Part shown: piece after piece, positions 1-7,320 of the stretch | How positions within the stretch are numbered: position 1 is the stretch's first letter | Layout: each line of letters begins with the position of its first letter | NCBI RefSeq assembly: GCF_031082345.1 | Contig: NZ_JAVHLH010000037.1 | Coordinates: 1 to 15,963 of the forward strand | Length of the DNA: 15,963 bases | DNA from: Brevundimonas sp. | GTDB lineage: Bacteria; Pseudomonadota; Alphaproteobacteria; Caulobacterales; Caulobacteraceae | Reading direction: 5' to 3' | Notes under the pieces: model-generated | Seen by the model: the letters and a program-made list of their open reading frames with translations, nothing else | The model's database searches: none | What the model was told of the DNA's origin: nothing | Program-made: the position numbers and the translations under genes

Positions 1-1
1 C

Positions 2-157
2 CAGGCGGTCGACACCGCGGCCTTCCAGACCGGGACGGTCGAGGTTCCGGCCGCCGACGCCACGACCACCGCGACGGGCGAGCCGACCAGCCCGCCGACC
101 GGCGAGGCGCCCAACGTCAACGCTCCGACCGAGGCCGCCGCCGCTCCCGCTCAATAG
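2..157 (+). CDS. C-terminal end of an unrecognised protein (partial, 5' end outside window)
   Basis: An open frame enters from the left edge and stops at TAG 155-157, giving the last 51 residues of a protein. This tail is rich in Ala, Pro and Thr (for example the ending APTEAAAAPAQ) and looks disordered, without Cys, Trp or an obvious domain. Codon choice is typical of the window, with strong G/C at third positions. The gene converges on phyR and shares a bidirectional terminator with it. I do not recognise the family. Low-complexity tails of this type occur on SecG and on envelope proteins, but nothing here decides between them. Confidence 0.6.
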   Translation, partial: QAVDTAAFQTGTVEVPAADATTTATGEPTSPPTGEAPNVNAPTEAAAAPAQ

Positions 158-168
158 GCCGCATGAAA

Positions 169-196
169 AAAGCCCCGGTCCTGCGACCGGGGCTTT
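169..196. terminator. Bidirectional intrinsic terminator between the left-edge gene and phyR
   Basis: A perfect 12-bp stem (169-180 with 185-196) closes a 4-nt loop CTGC. The stem is flanked by an A-tract at 166-171 on the left, which reads as a U-tract for phyR, and by TTT at 194-196 on the right. It lies 11 bp after the stop of the left gene and 20 bp after the stop of phyR, so it can serve both convergent genes. Confidence 0.88.
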
Positions 197-216
197 GCTC
201 ATTTCGCCGGGAGGTA

Positions 217-1011
217 TCAGGCCGCTTCGCGCTGCCGCGACGGGTGGAAGAACAGCGCCTGGCTGATCGCCGCCTTCACGGTCTCGGGCTGGAACGGCTT
301 GGTGATCAGGAAGGTCGGCTCGGGCCGTTCCCCCGTCAGCAGCCGCTCGGGGAAGGCGGTGATGAAGATCACCGGCACGTCGATCCGCTTCAGGATGTCC
401 TTGACCGCATCGATGCCCGACGAGCCGTCGGCCAGCTGGATGTCGGCCAGCACCAGCCCCGGGCGGTGGCGGGCGACGGCGTCGACCGCTTCGTCATGGG
501 TGGTGGCGGTGCCGGTGACGCGATGGCCCAGTTCCTTCACCAGGCTCTCGATGTCGGCAGAGATGATCGCCTCGTCCTCGATGATCAGGACGTCCGTGGC
601 CAGTTCGGCGTCGATGTCCGCCTGGGCCTCGGCGATCAGCCGCTCCACGTCCAGGGCGTCGGCGTCCAGAATCTGCGCCGCCTCGGACGGGGTGAACCCT
701 TCGAGGGCGGTCAGCAGGAAGGCCTGGCGCGAGCGCGGGGCGATCTGCATCAGGCGGCGCGACGCGTCGTCGCGGCCCTCGACGCCGCTCTTGTCTTCCA
801 GCTGGGCGCCGGTCGTGGCCCAGATGGCGTGGAACACGTGATAGAGGGCGACGCGCGGCGTCATCTCCGGCGGCAACTGGCGTTCACCGGCGGCCAAGGC
901 TTCCAGGGCCACCCGAACATAGTTGTCGCCGGTGGTCTGATCGCCGGTCAACGCACGGGCGTAGCGACGCACATAGGGCAGATGCGGCGCGAGACGGGCC
1001 AGCAGGCTCAT
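217..1011 (-). CDS. phyR: PhyR, anti-anti-sigma response regulator of the general stress response
   Basis: The product is a 264-residue response regulator with a sigma-like output domain first (about 1-125, starting MSLLARLAPHLP) and a receiver domain second (about 138-255). In the receiver I see the acidic pocket EDE at 145-147, the phospho-acceptor Asp190 in VLADIQL, the switch Thr218 in FITAF and Lys238 in LITKPF. In this family, phosphorylated PhyR uses its sigma-like domain to bind the anti-sigma factor NepR and release EcfG. I chose ATG 1009-1011, which has GGGGA upstream and begins at the conserved MSLLA. A GTG start 33 bases further upstream would add 11 unconserved residues. The gene is divergent from nepR-ecfG and has its own EcfG-type promoter, implying positive feedback. 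Confidence 0.96.
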   Translation of the reverse strand: MSLLARLAPHLPYVRRYARALTGDQTTGDNYVRVALEALAAGERQLPPEMTPRVALYHVFHAIWATTGAQLEDKSGVEGRDDASRRLMQIAPRSRQAFLLTALEGFTPSEAAQILDADALDVERLIAEAQADIDAELATDVLIIEDEAIISADIESLVKELGHRVTGTATTHDEAVDAVARHRPGLVLADIQLADGSSGIDAVKDILKRIDVPVIFITAFPERLLTGERPEPTFLITKPFQPETVKAAISQALFFHPSRQREAA

Positions 1012-1073
1012 GTAAATATTCCCCGACAAAGAAGGCGGTTCCACGCAAGATCGGAACCCAGGCAGGTTCGGTC

Positions 1074-1098
1074 AACGTATCAAATCGGCCACGGTTCC
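1074..1098 (-). promoter_or_regulatory. EcfG-type promoter of phyR
   Basis: On the minus strand GGAAC (1094-1098) and CGTT (1074-1077) are separated by exactly 16 bases, matching the EcfG/SigT consensus known from Caulobacter and other Alphaproteobacteria. Transcription would begin near 1067, leaving a leader of about 55 nt before the phyR start. Confidence 0.85.
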
Positions 1099-1141
1099 CA
1101 CCGCCCACGCCAAAGCTTGAGCATTAAACCGTCGTAACCTA

Positions 1142-1166
1142 GGAACTCTCCCACGGCGCTGGCGTT
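1142..1166 (+). promoter_or_regulatory. EcfG-type promoter of nepR-ecfG-phyK
   Basis: GGAAC (1142-1146) and CGTT (1163-1166) are separated by exactly 16 bases, a consensus EcfG promoter. The start site should fall near 1173, about 40 nt before the nepR ATG. Together with the divergent phyR promoter it makes the stress regulators autoregulated. Confidence 0.87.
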
Positions 1167-1211
1167 CTCGGCAATCGCAACAACAGCGTCAGGGTGGCGG
1201 CCGTTCATTCG

Positions 1212-1409
1212 ATGACAGACAATTCGAACCCTTCCCGCAAGGCGGCGCCCCAGGGCGGTCCCGCACTCGAGGAAGCACGCCTTCGTCAGCAGGCGATCGG
1301 GGTCAAGCTTCGGCACATGTTCGACGAGGTCGTGAACGAGCCCGTCCCCGACGAATTCCTCGACATCCTGCGTCGGGCCGACGAGCGCTCGGACGAGGGT
1401 GGCGCATGA
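1212..1409 (+). CDS. nepR: NepR, anti-sigma factor for EcfG
   Basis: This is a 65-residue protein of typical NepR length. Its conserved core (about residues 19-57) contains the block IGVKLRHMFDEVVNEPVPDEF, followed by LDILRR. Known NepR proteins use two helices here to hold EcfG inactive in the cytoplasm, and phosphorylated PhyR displaces EcfG by binding the same surface. The N-terminal 18 residues are polar and probably disordered. I chose ATG 1212. An in-frame GTG at 1194 would add six residues, and neither has a strong ribosome binding site. The stop overlaps the ecfG start as ATGA (1406-1409), so sigma and anti-sigma are probably translationally coupled. Confidence 0.93.
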   Translation: MTDNSNPSRKAAPQGGPALEEARLRQQAIGVKLRHMFDEVVNEPVPDEFLDILRRADERSDEGGA

Positions 1410-2014
1410 GCGGCGCCTCGTCTTCGCCGCCCAAGCCGCCCTCCGCAGACGACAACGCCTTCAAGAGGGAGCTGGTCGGACTGATCCCGCACCTGCGGGC
1501 GTTCGCGCGCACCCTGACCGGCGACCCGACCGCGGCCGACGATCTGGCCCAGGACGCCATGATGAAGGCCTGGGACGCCCGCGCCAGCTATCAGATGGGC
1601 ACCAATATGAAGGCCTGGACCTTCATGATCCTGCGCAACCAGTTCTACTCCGAGAAGCGCCGCTCATGGCGCCAGTCGCAGCTGGACCAGGAGGCGGCCG
1701 AACGCACCCTGGTGGCCGTCGATGATCCGGAGTCGCCCGTGGCCCTCGACGAACTTCGCCTCGCGCTCGCCACCCTGCCGGAGGAGCAGCGCGAAGCCCT
1801 GATCCTCGTCGGCGCCGGCGGCTTCGCCTATGAGGAGGCGGCCGCCATCTGCCAGTGCGCCGTCGGCACCGTGAAGAGCCGCGTCTCCCGCGCCCGCAAG
1901 GCGCTGCAGGCTACGCTGGAACGCGGCGGCTACGCCCGGGACGGGCGCGCCGCCGGCGACGCCATGCGGTCCATCCTGGCCGACGCCGATCGTCTGAGCA
2001 GCGTCCGGGGCTGA
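1406..2014 (+). CDS. ecfG: EcfG-family general stress sigma factor (SigT)
   Basis: This is a 202-residue ECF sigma factor. Region 2 spans about residues 25-88 ([21 protein letters not shown] through [19 protein letters not shown]) and recognises the -10 element. Region 4 spans about 135-185, with a helix-turn-helix around [24 protein letters not shown], and binds the -35 element. The linker and the short C-terminal tail are normal for the EcfG group. GAGGG at 1395-1399 lies 6 nt before the ATG. The start overlaps the nepR stop and only one base separates the stop from the phyK start, so the three genes form a tight operon. The sigma factor should read the GGAAC-N16-CGTT sites at 1074, 1142 and 3762. 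Confidence 0.95.
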   Translation: MSGASSSPPKPPSADDNAFKRELVGLIPHLRAFARTLTGDPTAADDLAQDAMMKAWDARASYQMGTNMKAWTFMILRNQFYSEKRRSWRQSQLDQEAAERTLVAVDDPESPVALDELRLALATLPEEQREALILVGAGGFAYEEAAAICQCAVGTVKSRVSRARKALQATLERGGYARDGRAAGDAMRSILADADRLSSVRG

Positions 2015-2015
2015 G

Positions 2016-3791
2016 GTGGTCCGGCTCGGGCGAACGCTCGGTCGGGGTCTTGCTCCGCCACAGTTCCACGGCATCCGCTTCCGTCTCGGCGCCGCGCTCG
2101 CCCTCGCCCTGCTGCCTGTTCTGGCGCTCGGCGCCTTCCAGGCTGACGCCCAGTTCAGGGTCCAGGATCTGCAGCGGCGCGACGACCTCCAGTTCGCCGC
2201 CGAACGGACGGCCGCCAGCGTCAAGGGCCGGCTGGACAGCACCACGGTCCTGCTCCAGGCCCTCCGGCCCGAAGCCCTGGAGCTGTTCTGCCAACCGAGG
2301 CTCACCGCCCTGGTCCAGCGCATCGAGGGCCTGGACGGCCTGGCGCGGCTAACGCCAACCGCCGAAACCGCCTGCGCCTCGCGTCAGCTCAATGACGCCT
2401 CGCCGGCCTGGCTGGTCGAGGCTGGCGAGGCGTCCTGGTTCCAGCGCCTGCGGAACGGCGAGGACACCGTCCTGGCCCGGGCCCCGGTCCGCCCCGGAGA
2501 GGCGCCCGGACTGATCGTGGCCATCCGGCTGGAGCGGCCCCTCGGCGCCTTCGACGGGGCCATGGTCGCGGTCATCCCGCTGGCCTCCCTGCAACCCGAC
2601 ATCGCCGATCGCGCCCTTCCGGAGGGCTCCCAGGCGGCGCTGACCGACGGCGAGGGCCAGATCCTGACCGCGACCGACCCGGAGGCGTTCACCCTGTCGC
2701 GCGGGCGCAGCGTGACAGGTTGGGTCGAACGGGCGCGGCGCGACGCCTCGGCCATTTTCGAAGCCGAAGACGCCCAAGGCCAGCGCCGCGTCTACGCCGG
2801 GGCCGCCCTGGCCGGGCGCGACGTCTACGCCCTGCTTTCGGCGCCCGCGCCGGGCCTGCTCTCATGGGCCCGCCTGAACCCGGTCGGGGCCTTCCTGGTC
2901 CCGTTGCTGGCGTGGCTGATCGCCTTTGTGGCGGTGATGTGGGTGTCGGAGCGGATCGTGGTCCGCTGGCTGGTCTATCTGGAGCGGGTGGCCGCCATCT
3001 ATGCGCGCGGACGATTCTCGGTGCGCCCGGTCCAGGCCATGCACGCCCCGGCCGAGATCCGGGTGCTGGCCCGGACGCTCGACGACCTGGCCGATACCAT
3101 CACCACCCGCGACGCCGCCCTGAACGCCTCCCTCGAGGAGAAGGACGCGCTGATGCGCGAGATCCATCACCGGGTGAAGAACAACCTCCAGATCATCTCG
3201 TCCCTTCTGTCGATGCAGCAACGCGCGCTCACCGACCCCCAGGCCAAGGCCGCCGTCGGCGACACGCGCCAGCGCATTTCCGCCCTCGCACTAATCTACC
3301 GCACCCTCTACCAGAGCGCCGACCTGCGTTACGCCGACGCCCGCGTGTTCCTGACCGAACTGGTCGGCCAGCTGGTCTCCAGCGAGGCGGGCCGCGGGCC
3401 GGTGGTGACCTCTTCGGTCGAGGCGGATTCGCTGGTCGTCGACCCGGACAAGCTGGCCCCCCTGGCCCTCTGGCTGGTCGAGGCGGTGACCAACGCCCAG
3501 AAGCACGCCTTCGCCGGCCGCGGCGGCGCGCTCAAGGTGCGCTTCCGGGTCGAGGGCGAGACGAGCGTGCTGGAGGTGGAGGACGACGGCCCGGGGGTCA
3601 GCGAGACCTTCCGCGCCGGCGTCGGCCGCACCCTGATGGGGGCCTTCGCCAAACAGCTGCGGGGCGAGGTCGAACTGGTCCCGGGGCCGGGCGGAGGCAC
3701 GATCGCGCGCATGACCTTCGCCACCCCGGAGGCCGTCACGCCCACCGACCCCGCCGATCTCGGAACCCGGGCCGCGCCGCGACGTTCTTGA
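2016..3791 (+). CDS. phyK: PhyK, HisKA_2/HWE-type sensor histidine kinase of the general stress response
   Basis: This is a 591-residue membrane kinase. It has a first membrane helix at about 22-41, a periplasmic sensor region at about 42-285 and a second helix at about 288-311. A HAMP-like linker (about 312-365) and the catalytic module follow. The dimerisation helix carries [12 protein letters not shown] with the likely phospho-His385. The ATPase domain shows the N box with Asn493 ([12 protein letters not shown]), DDGPGV at 523-528 and a glycine-rich GRTLMG. In Caulobacter, PhyK phosphorylates PhyR to start the stress response, and the operon position supports that role here. The start is GTG 2016, one base after the ecfG stop. 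The periplasmic region has two cysteines (Cys92 and Cys120). The ligand or stress it senses cannot be told from sequence. Confidence 0.93.
   Translation: MVRLGRTLGRGLAPPQFHGIRFRLGAALALALLPVLALGAFQADAQFRVQDLQRRDDLQFAAERTAASVKGRLDSTTVLLQALRPEALELFCQPRLTALVQRIEGLDGLARLTPTAETACASRQLNDASPAWLVEAGEASWFQRLRNGEDTVLARAPVRPGEAPGLIVAIRLERPLGAFDGAMVAVIPLASLQPDIADRALPEGSQAALTDGEGQILTATDPEAFTLSRGRSVTGWVERARRDASAIFEAEDAQGQRRVYAGAALAGRDVYALLSAPAPGLLSWARLNPVGAFLVPLLAWLIAFVAVMWVSERIVVRWLVYLERVAAIYARGRFSVRPVQAMHAPAEIRVLARTLDDLADTITTRDAALNASLEEKDALMREIHHRVKNNLQIISSLLSMQQRALTDPQAKAAVGDTRQRISALALIYRTLYQSADLRYADARVFLTELVGQLVSSEAGRGPVVTSSVEADSLVVDPDKLAPLALWLVEAVTNAQKHAFAGRGGALKVRFRVEGETSVLEVEDDGPGVSETFRAGVGRTLMGAFAKQLRGEVELVPGPGGGTIARMTFATPEAVTPTDPADLGTRAAPRRS
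3762..3786 (+). promoter_or_regulatory. EcfG-type promoter inside the 3' end of phyK, driving the entericidin-like gene
   Basis: GGAAC (3762-3766) and CGTT (3783-3786) are exactly 16 bases apart. The site is embedded in the last phyK codons, and the CGTT ends three bases before the stop codon. Transcription would begin near 3793, about 36 nt before the small lipoprotein ATG. It is a third exact consensus match within 2.7 kb. Confidence 0.8.
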
Positions 3792-3828
3792 TGCATACGC
3801 CGCTCCCCCGGCGAGAGGAGACTGCATC

Positions 3829-3966
3829 ATGCGCAAGATTTTTGTTCTATTCGCCGCCGCCGCCGCCCTGACCACCGCCGCCTGCAACACTGTCGCGGGT
3901 GTGGGTGAGGACGCCCAGGCCGCCGGCCAGGCCGTCGAAGAATGCGCCGAAGGCCGGACCTGCTAG
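3829..3966 (+). CDS. Entericidin EcnA/B-like small lipoprotein
   Basis: This 45-residue ORF begins MRKIFVLFAAAAALTTAACN. It has a positively charged start, a hydrophobic stretch and a lipobox LTTAAC, with Cys19 as the expected lipidation site. The mature part NTVAGVGEDAQAAGQ matches the entericidin pattern (CNT..GVGED), and the tail carries two further cysteines, Cys39 and Cys45. Entericidins are tiny membrane lipoproteins first described as a stationary-phase antidote/toxin pair in enterobacteria. Their role in Alphaproteobacteria is uncertain. AGGAG (3816-3820) sits 8 nt before the ATG. The exact EcfG promoter just upstream places the gene in the general stress regulon by inference. The first codons are unusually AT-rich for this window. 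Confidence 0.88.
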   Translation: MRKIFVLFAAAAALTTAACNTVAGVGEDAQAAGQAVEECAEGRTC

Positions 3967-4025
3967 TCCCGACTTCGGTCTAGGTTCCCGACCGCGGCTC
4001 TCCCCCGACACGCGGTTCGGTTGAA

Positions 4026-4060
4026 GAAGGCCCGCCTGGCATCCCCACCGGCGGGCCTTC
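4026..4060 (+). terminator. Probable terminator hairpin after the entericidin-like gene
   Basis: A perfect 11-bp inverted repeat (4026-4036 with 4050-4060) encloses a 13-nt loop, 60 bp after the small lipoprotein stop. The following bases CTTGTCC are only weakly T-rich, so a classical U-tract is missing. Its place between the stress module and the transporter promoter supports a terminator role. Confidence 0.5.
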
Positions 4061-4083
4061 GCTTGTCCGGAGGCTTCCCACGC

Positions 4084-4122
4084 TTGCGCGCGCCGACGGC
4101 GACGCTAGCATCGCCGTCGGCG
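4084..4122 (+). promoter_or_regulatory. Candidate promoter with a 32-bp dyad over its -10, upstream of the MFS gene
   Basis: TTGCGC (4084-4089), 16 bases, then TAGCAT (4106-4111, within GCTAGCATC) fits the Caulobacter-type housekeeping promoter. The -10 sits in the middle of a near-perfect palindrome (4091-4122): 12-bp arms around CGCTAGCA, whose core GCTAGC is itself palindromic. This suggests a repressor operator over the promoter or an RNA hairpin at the transcript start. Confidence 0.5.
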
Positions 4123-4153
4123 TCGGTGGGACGACGCCGGGGGGACGATACGC

Positions 4154-5827
4154 ATGACCGAAGACGCGACGCGCGCCGCGCCCGAGCCCGGGTCTGGCCC
4201 GGGCCTGAAGACCGTGGTGACCGCCTCGGCCGCCGGCACCGCCTTCGAATGGTATGACTTCTTCATCTTCGGCTCGCTGGCGGGCGTCATCGCCCACCAT
4301 TTCTACGCCGAGGTCAGCGAGGCCACCGGCTACATCCTGGCGCTGCTGACCTTCGGGGTCGGCTTCGTGGTGCGCCCGCTCGGGGCCCTGGTGTTCGGCT
4401 GGTTCGGCGACCGCACCGGGCGCAAGACCACCTTCCTCGTCACCATCACCCTGATGGGGCTGGCCACGGTGGCCATCGGCCTGCTGCCCGACTATGGCGA
4501 CATCGGCGTCGCCGCTCCCATTTTGCTGATCCTGATGCGGGTGCTGCAGGGCTTCGCCCTCGGCGGCGAGTACGGCGGGGCCGCCATCTATGTGGCCGAG
4601 CACGCGCCGGCGAAGAAGCGCGGCTTCCTGACCGGCTGGATCCAGACCACGGCCGCGCTCGGACTGATCGGGGCCCTGACCGTCATCCTGATCACCCGCA
4701 GGATCGTCGGCGCCGAGGCGTTCGACGAATGGGGCTGGCGCATCCCCTTCCTGCTCTCCGCCCTGTTGCTGGGACTTTCGCTGTGGATCCGCATGAAGCT
4801 GGACGAGAGCCCGGCCTACCGCCGCATGGAGGAAGAGGGCGGCGAGCGACGCGCGCCCTGGCGCGAGGCCTTCCTGCAATGGAACAACGGCCGTTTCGTC
4901 CTTCTGGCCCTGTTCGGCATCATGATCGCCCAGGGCGCGGTCTGGTACTGCGGCTATTTCTACAGCCGCTTTTTCATGGAGCGGATCCTCAAGGTCGAGA
5001 CCGCCACGGTCGACATGCTGATGCTGTGGCTGACGGTGGCCTCGGCCGGGCTCTACGTCTTCTTCGGCTGGCTGTCGGACAGGGTCGGGCGCAAGCCGGT
5101 GATGCTGTTCGGGATGATCCTGGCCCTGGTCGCCTTCTTCCCCGGCTTCCACGCCCTGACCAAGGCCGCCAACCCGGCCCTGGCCGAGGCCCAGGCTTCC
5201 GCGCCGGTGACCGTGGTGGCCGATCCCGCATCCTGCGCCCTGCAGTTCGACCCGGTCGGCAAGGCCGCCTTCGCCAGTTCCTGCGACATCGCCAAGAACG
5301 TGCTGTCCAACGCCGGCGTCTCCTACGCCAATGTCGAAGCCCTGCCGGGCGGCGTGGCGATGGTGCGGGTCGGCGCGACCGAGGTGGCGTCGGTCGAGGG
5401 CGAAGGCCTCTCGCCCGCCGCGCTCAAGGCCGCGCGGGCCGACGTCGAGACGCGCATCAAGACGGCCTTGGCTACCGCCGGCTATCCCGACCGGGCCGAC
5501 CCCGCCCGGATGAACCTGGCGGCGATGTTCGCCATACTGATGGTCTTCATCGTCGCCGCCACGGCCCTGTACGGCCCACAGGCGGCGGCCCTGGTCGAGC
5601 TGTTCCCGACCCGGGTGCGCTATACGGCCATGAGCCTGCCCTACAACATCGGAACCGGCTGGGTCGGCGGCCTCCTGCCCGCGGCCAGCTTCGCCCTGGT
5701 GGCGGCCTCGGGGAATATCTATTTCGGCCTGTGGTATTCGGTCGCCTTCACCCTGGTCGCCGTCATCGTCAGCCTGCTGTGGCTGCCGGAAACGCGGGGG
5801 CGGGACCTGCATACGATCGGGAGCTGA
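4154..5827 (+). CDS. MFS transporter, metabolite:H+ symporter (MHS, ProP/ShiA-like) family, with a periplasmic insert
   Basis: This 557-residue, 12-helix permease has MHS signatures. TAFEWYDFFIFG in helix 1 is the hallmark, followed by GDRTGRKT (85-92) in the 2-3 loop, RVLQGFALGGEYGGA (129-143), the second-half loop SDRVGRKP (308-315), and FPTRVRYTAMS near the end. The family moves organic acids, betaines or amino-acid-like compounds with protons across the inner membrane. MHS members are usually about 430-450 residues. The extra length is a soluble stretch at about 338-452 between helices 9 and 10, which topology places in the periplasm and which has two cysteines (361 and 377). GGGGGGA lies 8 nt before the ATG. 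The GabD-like gene follows after 38 bp, so the pair may import and oxidise one carbon source. The substrate is unknown. Confidence 0.9.
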   Translation: MTEDATRAAPEPGSGPGLKTVVTASAAGTAFEWYDFFIFGSLAGVIAHHFYAEVSEATGYILALLTFGVGFVVRPLGALVFGWFGDRTGRKTTFLVTITLMGLATVAIGLLPDYGDIGVAAPILLILMRVLQGFALGGEYGGAAIYVAEHAPAKKRGFLTGWIQTTAALGLIGALTVILITRRIVGAEAFDEWGWRIPFLLSALLLGLSLWIRMKLDESPAYRRMEEEGGERRAPWREAFLQWNNGRFVLLALFGIMIAQGAVWYCGYFYSRFFMERILKVETATVDMLMLWLTVASAGLYVFFGWLSDRVGRKPVMLFGMILALVAFFPGFHALTKAANPALAEAQASAPVTVVADPASCALQFDPVGKAAFASSCDIAKNVLSNAGVSYANVEALPGGVAMVRVGATEVASVEGEGLSPAALKAARADVETRIKTALATAGYPDRADPARMNLAAMFAILMVFIVAATALYGPQAAALVELFPTRVRYTAMSLPYNIGTGWVGGLLPAASFALVAASGNIYFGLWYSVAFTLVAVIVSLLWLPETRGRDLHTIGS

Positions 5828-5865
5828 GGCGTTATCGTCTCGGCATCCCACGGCGGAGACGAACC

Positions 5866-7320
5866 ATGACCGACAAGACGGGCCGCAAGGCCGGCCTCGC
5901 CCTGCTGCGTGAGCACGCCCTCATCGCCGGCGAGCCCGTGACCTCGAAGAAACGCATCGCCGTCGACGATCCCGCCACCGACGAGATCCTCGGCCATGTG
6001 CCGAACCTCGGCGCCGAGGAGACGGAGCGCGCCATCCAGGCCGCCCACGACGCCTTCCCCGCCTGGTCGCGCTCCGATCCGCACCAGCGCGCCGCCGTCC
6101 TGCGCGAATGGGCCCGGCTGATCGACGACAACGCCGAGGGGCTCGGGGCCCTGATGGCGCTCGAGAACGGCAAGCCGTTCGAGGAGGCCAAGGGCGAGGT
6201 CGCCTACGCCAACAGCTTCATCAAATGGTTCGCCGGCGAGGCCGAACGCCTGATCGGGGAGACCCAGGACAGCCCGCTGGGCCACGTCATCCTGACCTTC
6301 CGCGAGGCGGTCGGCCCCTGCGCCTTCATCACCCCGTGGAACTTCCCCGCCGCCATGCTGACCCGCAAGCTGGGGCCCGCCCTCGCCGCCGGCTGCACCG
6401 CCGTGGTCAAGCCGGCCAGCCAGACGCCCTTCACCGCCATCGCCCTGGCCGAGCTGGCTTACAAGGCCGGCCTGCCCAAGGGCGTGCTCAGCGTCGTCAC
6501 CGGCGACGCCGCGACCATCGGCGGCGTGCTGACGGCCTCGCCGCTGATCCGCAAGCTCAGCTTCACCGGCTCGACCCCGATCGGCCGGCTGCTGGCCGAG
6601 CAGTGCGCCCCGACCCTGAAGCGGGTGTCGATGGAGCTGGGCGGGGCCGCGCCGCTGATCGTCTTCGCCGACGCCGACCTCGACCACGCCGTGGCCGAGA
6701 CCATCCGGGGCAAGTTCCGCAACTCGGGCCAGACCTGCGTCTGCCCCAACCGCGTCTACGTCGAGCGCTCCGTGGCCGACGACTACGCCCGCAAGCTGGC
6801 CGAGGCGGTGTCGAAGATTCCCGTCGGCGGCGCCTTCGAGCCGGGCGTCAAGGTCGGTCCGCTGATCGAGGACAAGGCCATCCGCAAGGTCCAGGACCAT
6901 CTGGCCCTGACCAAGGCCTCGGGCGGCGAGGTGCTGACCGGGGGCGAGCCCCACGAACTCGGCGGCCGCTTCTTCCAGCCGACCGTGACCTTCGGCGGCG
7001 ACGACGCCCTGTTCCGCCGCGAGGAGACGTTCGGCCCGCTGATCCCGGTCTTCCCCTTCGACACCGAGGAGGAGGTTCTGGACAAGGCCAACGACAGCGA
7101 GTTCGGCCTCGCCTCCTATGTCTTCACCCGCGACCTCGACCGGGCGTTGCGGATCGGCCGCCGCATCGAGGCGGGCATGTGCGGCGTCAACACCGGCATC
7201 ATCTCCACCGCCGTCGCCCCCTTCGGCGGGGTCAAACAGTCCGGCTACGGCCGCGAGGGCTCAATCCACGGCATCGACGAATATGTCGACATCAAACAGG
7301 TGACCCTGGCGCTGCGCTAG
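5866..7320 (+). CDS. gabD: NAD(P)+-dependent succinate-semialdehyde dehydrogenase-like aldehyde dehydrogenase (GabD type)
   Basis: This is a 484-residue enzyme of full family length. The aldehyde dehydrogenase catalytic set is visible: Asn159 in TPWNFP, Lys182 in VVKPAS, Glu257 in SMELGG and nucleophile Cys291 in NSGQTCVCPNR. The paired cysteines TCVC are typical of the succinate-semialdehyde group. FTGSTPIGR holds the cofactor-binding turn. GabD enzymes oxidise succinate semialdehyde to succinate in the cytoplasm, ending GABA or 4-hydroxybutyrate breakdown. GGAG at 5855-5858 lies 7 nt before the ATG. It follows the transporter closely and may be co-transcribed. Its TAG stop lies in the same CTAG as the stop of the convergent regulator. 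The exact aldehyde is inferred from family resemblance, and glutarate semialdehyde is an alternative. Confidence 0.88.
   Translation: MTDKTGRKAGLALLREHALIAGEPVTSKKRIAVDDPATDEILGHVPNLGAEETERAIQAAHDAFPAWSRSDPHQRAAVLREWARLIDDNAEGLGALMALENGKPFEEAKGEVAYANSFIKWFAGEAERLIGETQDSPLGHVILTFREAVGPCAFITPWNFPAAMLTRKLGPALAAGCTAVVKPASQTPFTAIALAELAYKAGLPKGVLSVVTGDAATIGGVLTASPLIRKLSFTGSTPIGRLLAEQCAPTLKRVSMELGGAAPLIVFADADLDHAVAETIRGKFRNSGQTCVCPNRVYVERSVADDYARKLAEAVSKIPVGGAFEPGVKVGPLIEDKAIRKVQDHLALTKASGGEVLTGGEPHELGGRFFQPTVTFGGDDALFRREETFGPLIPVFPFDTEEEVLDKANDSEFGLASYVFTRDLDRALRIGRRIEAGMCGVNTGIISTAVAPFGGVKQSGYGREGSIHGIDEYVDIKQVTLALR

Noticed and set aside
1053..1079. GGAACC on the plus strand in the phyR-nepR gap as a further EcfG site
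   Set aside because: The nearest CGT is 18 bases away and reads CGTA; the exact sites at 1074-1098 and 1142-1166 explain both genes.
163..1137. Plus-strand open frame across phyR
   Set aside because: phyR on the minus strand has all receiver and sigma-like motifs. The plus frame starts inside the terminator and shows no domain.
3973..3993. Short inverted repeat CGGTC...GACCG after the entericidin-like gene
   Set aside because: It has only a 5-bp stem and no T-tract; the 11-bp hairpin at 4026-4060 is a better terminator candidate.
3980..5851. 623-codon minus-strand open frame opposite the MFS transporter
   Set aside because: The translation is a Gln/Gly/Asp/His-rich mirror of hydrophobic codons, while the plus strand encodes a clear 12-helix permease.
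6646..6648. Ala261 in place of the Asn often seen in MELGGNAP of GabD
   Set aside because: This position varies across aldehyde dehydrogenases and is not catalytic; Asn159, Lys182, Glu257 and Cys291 are intact.
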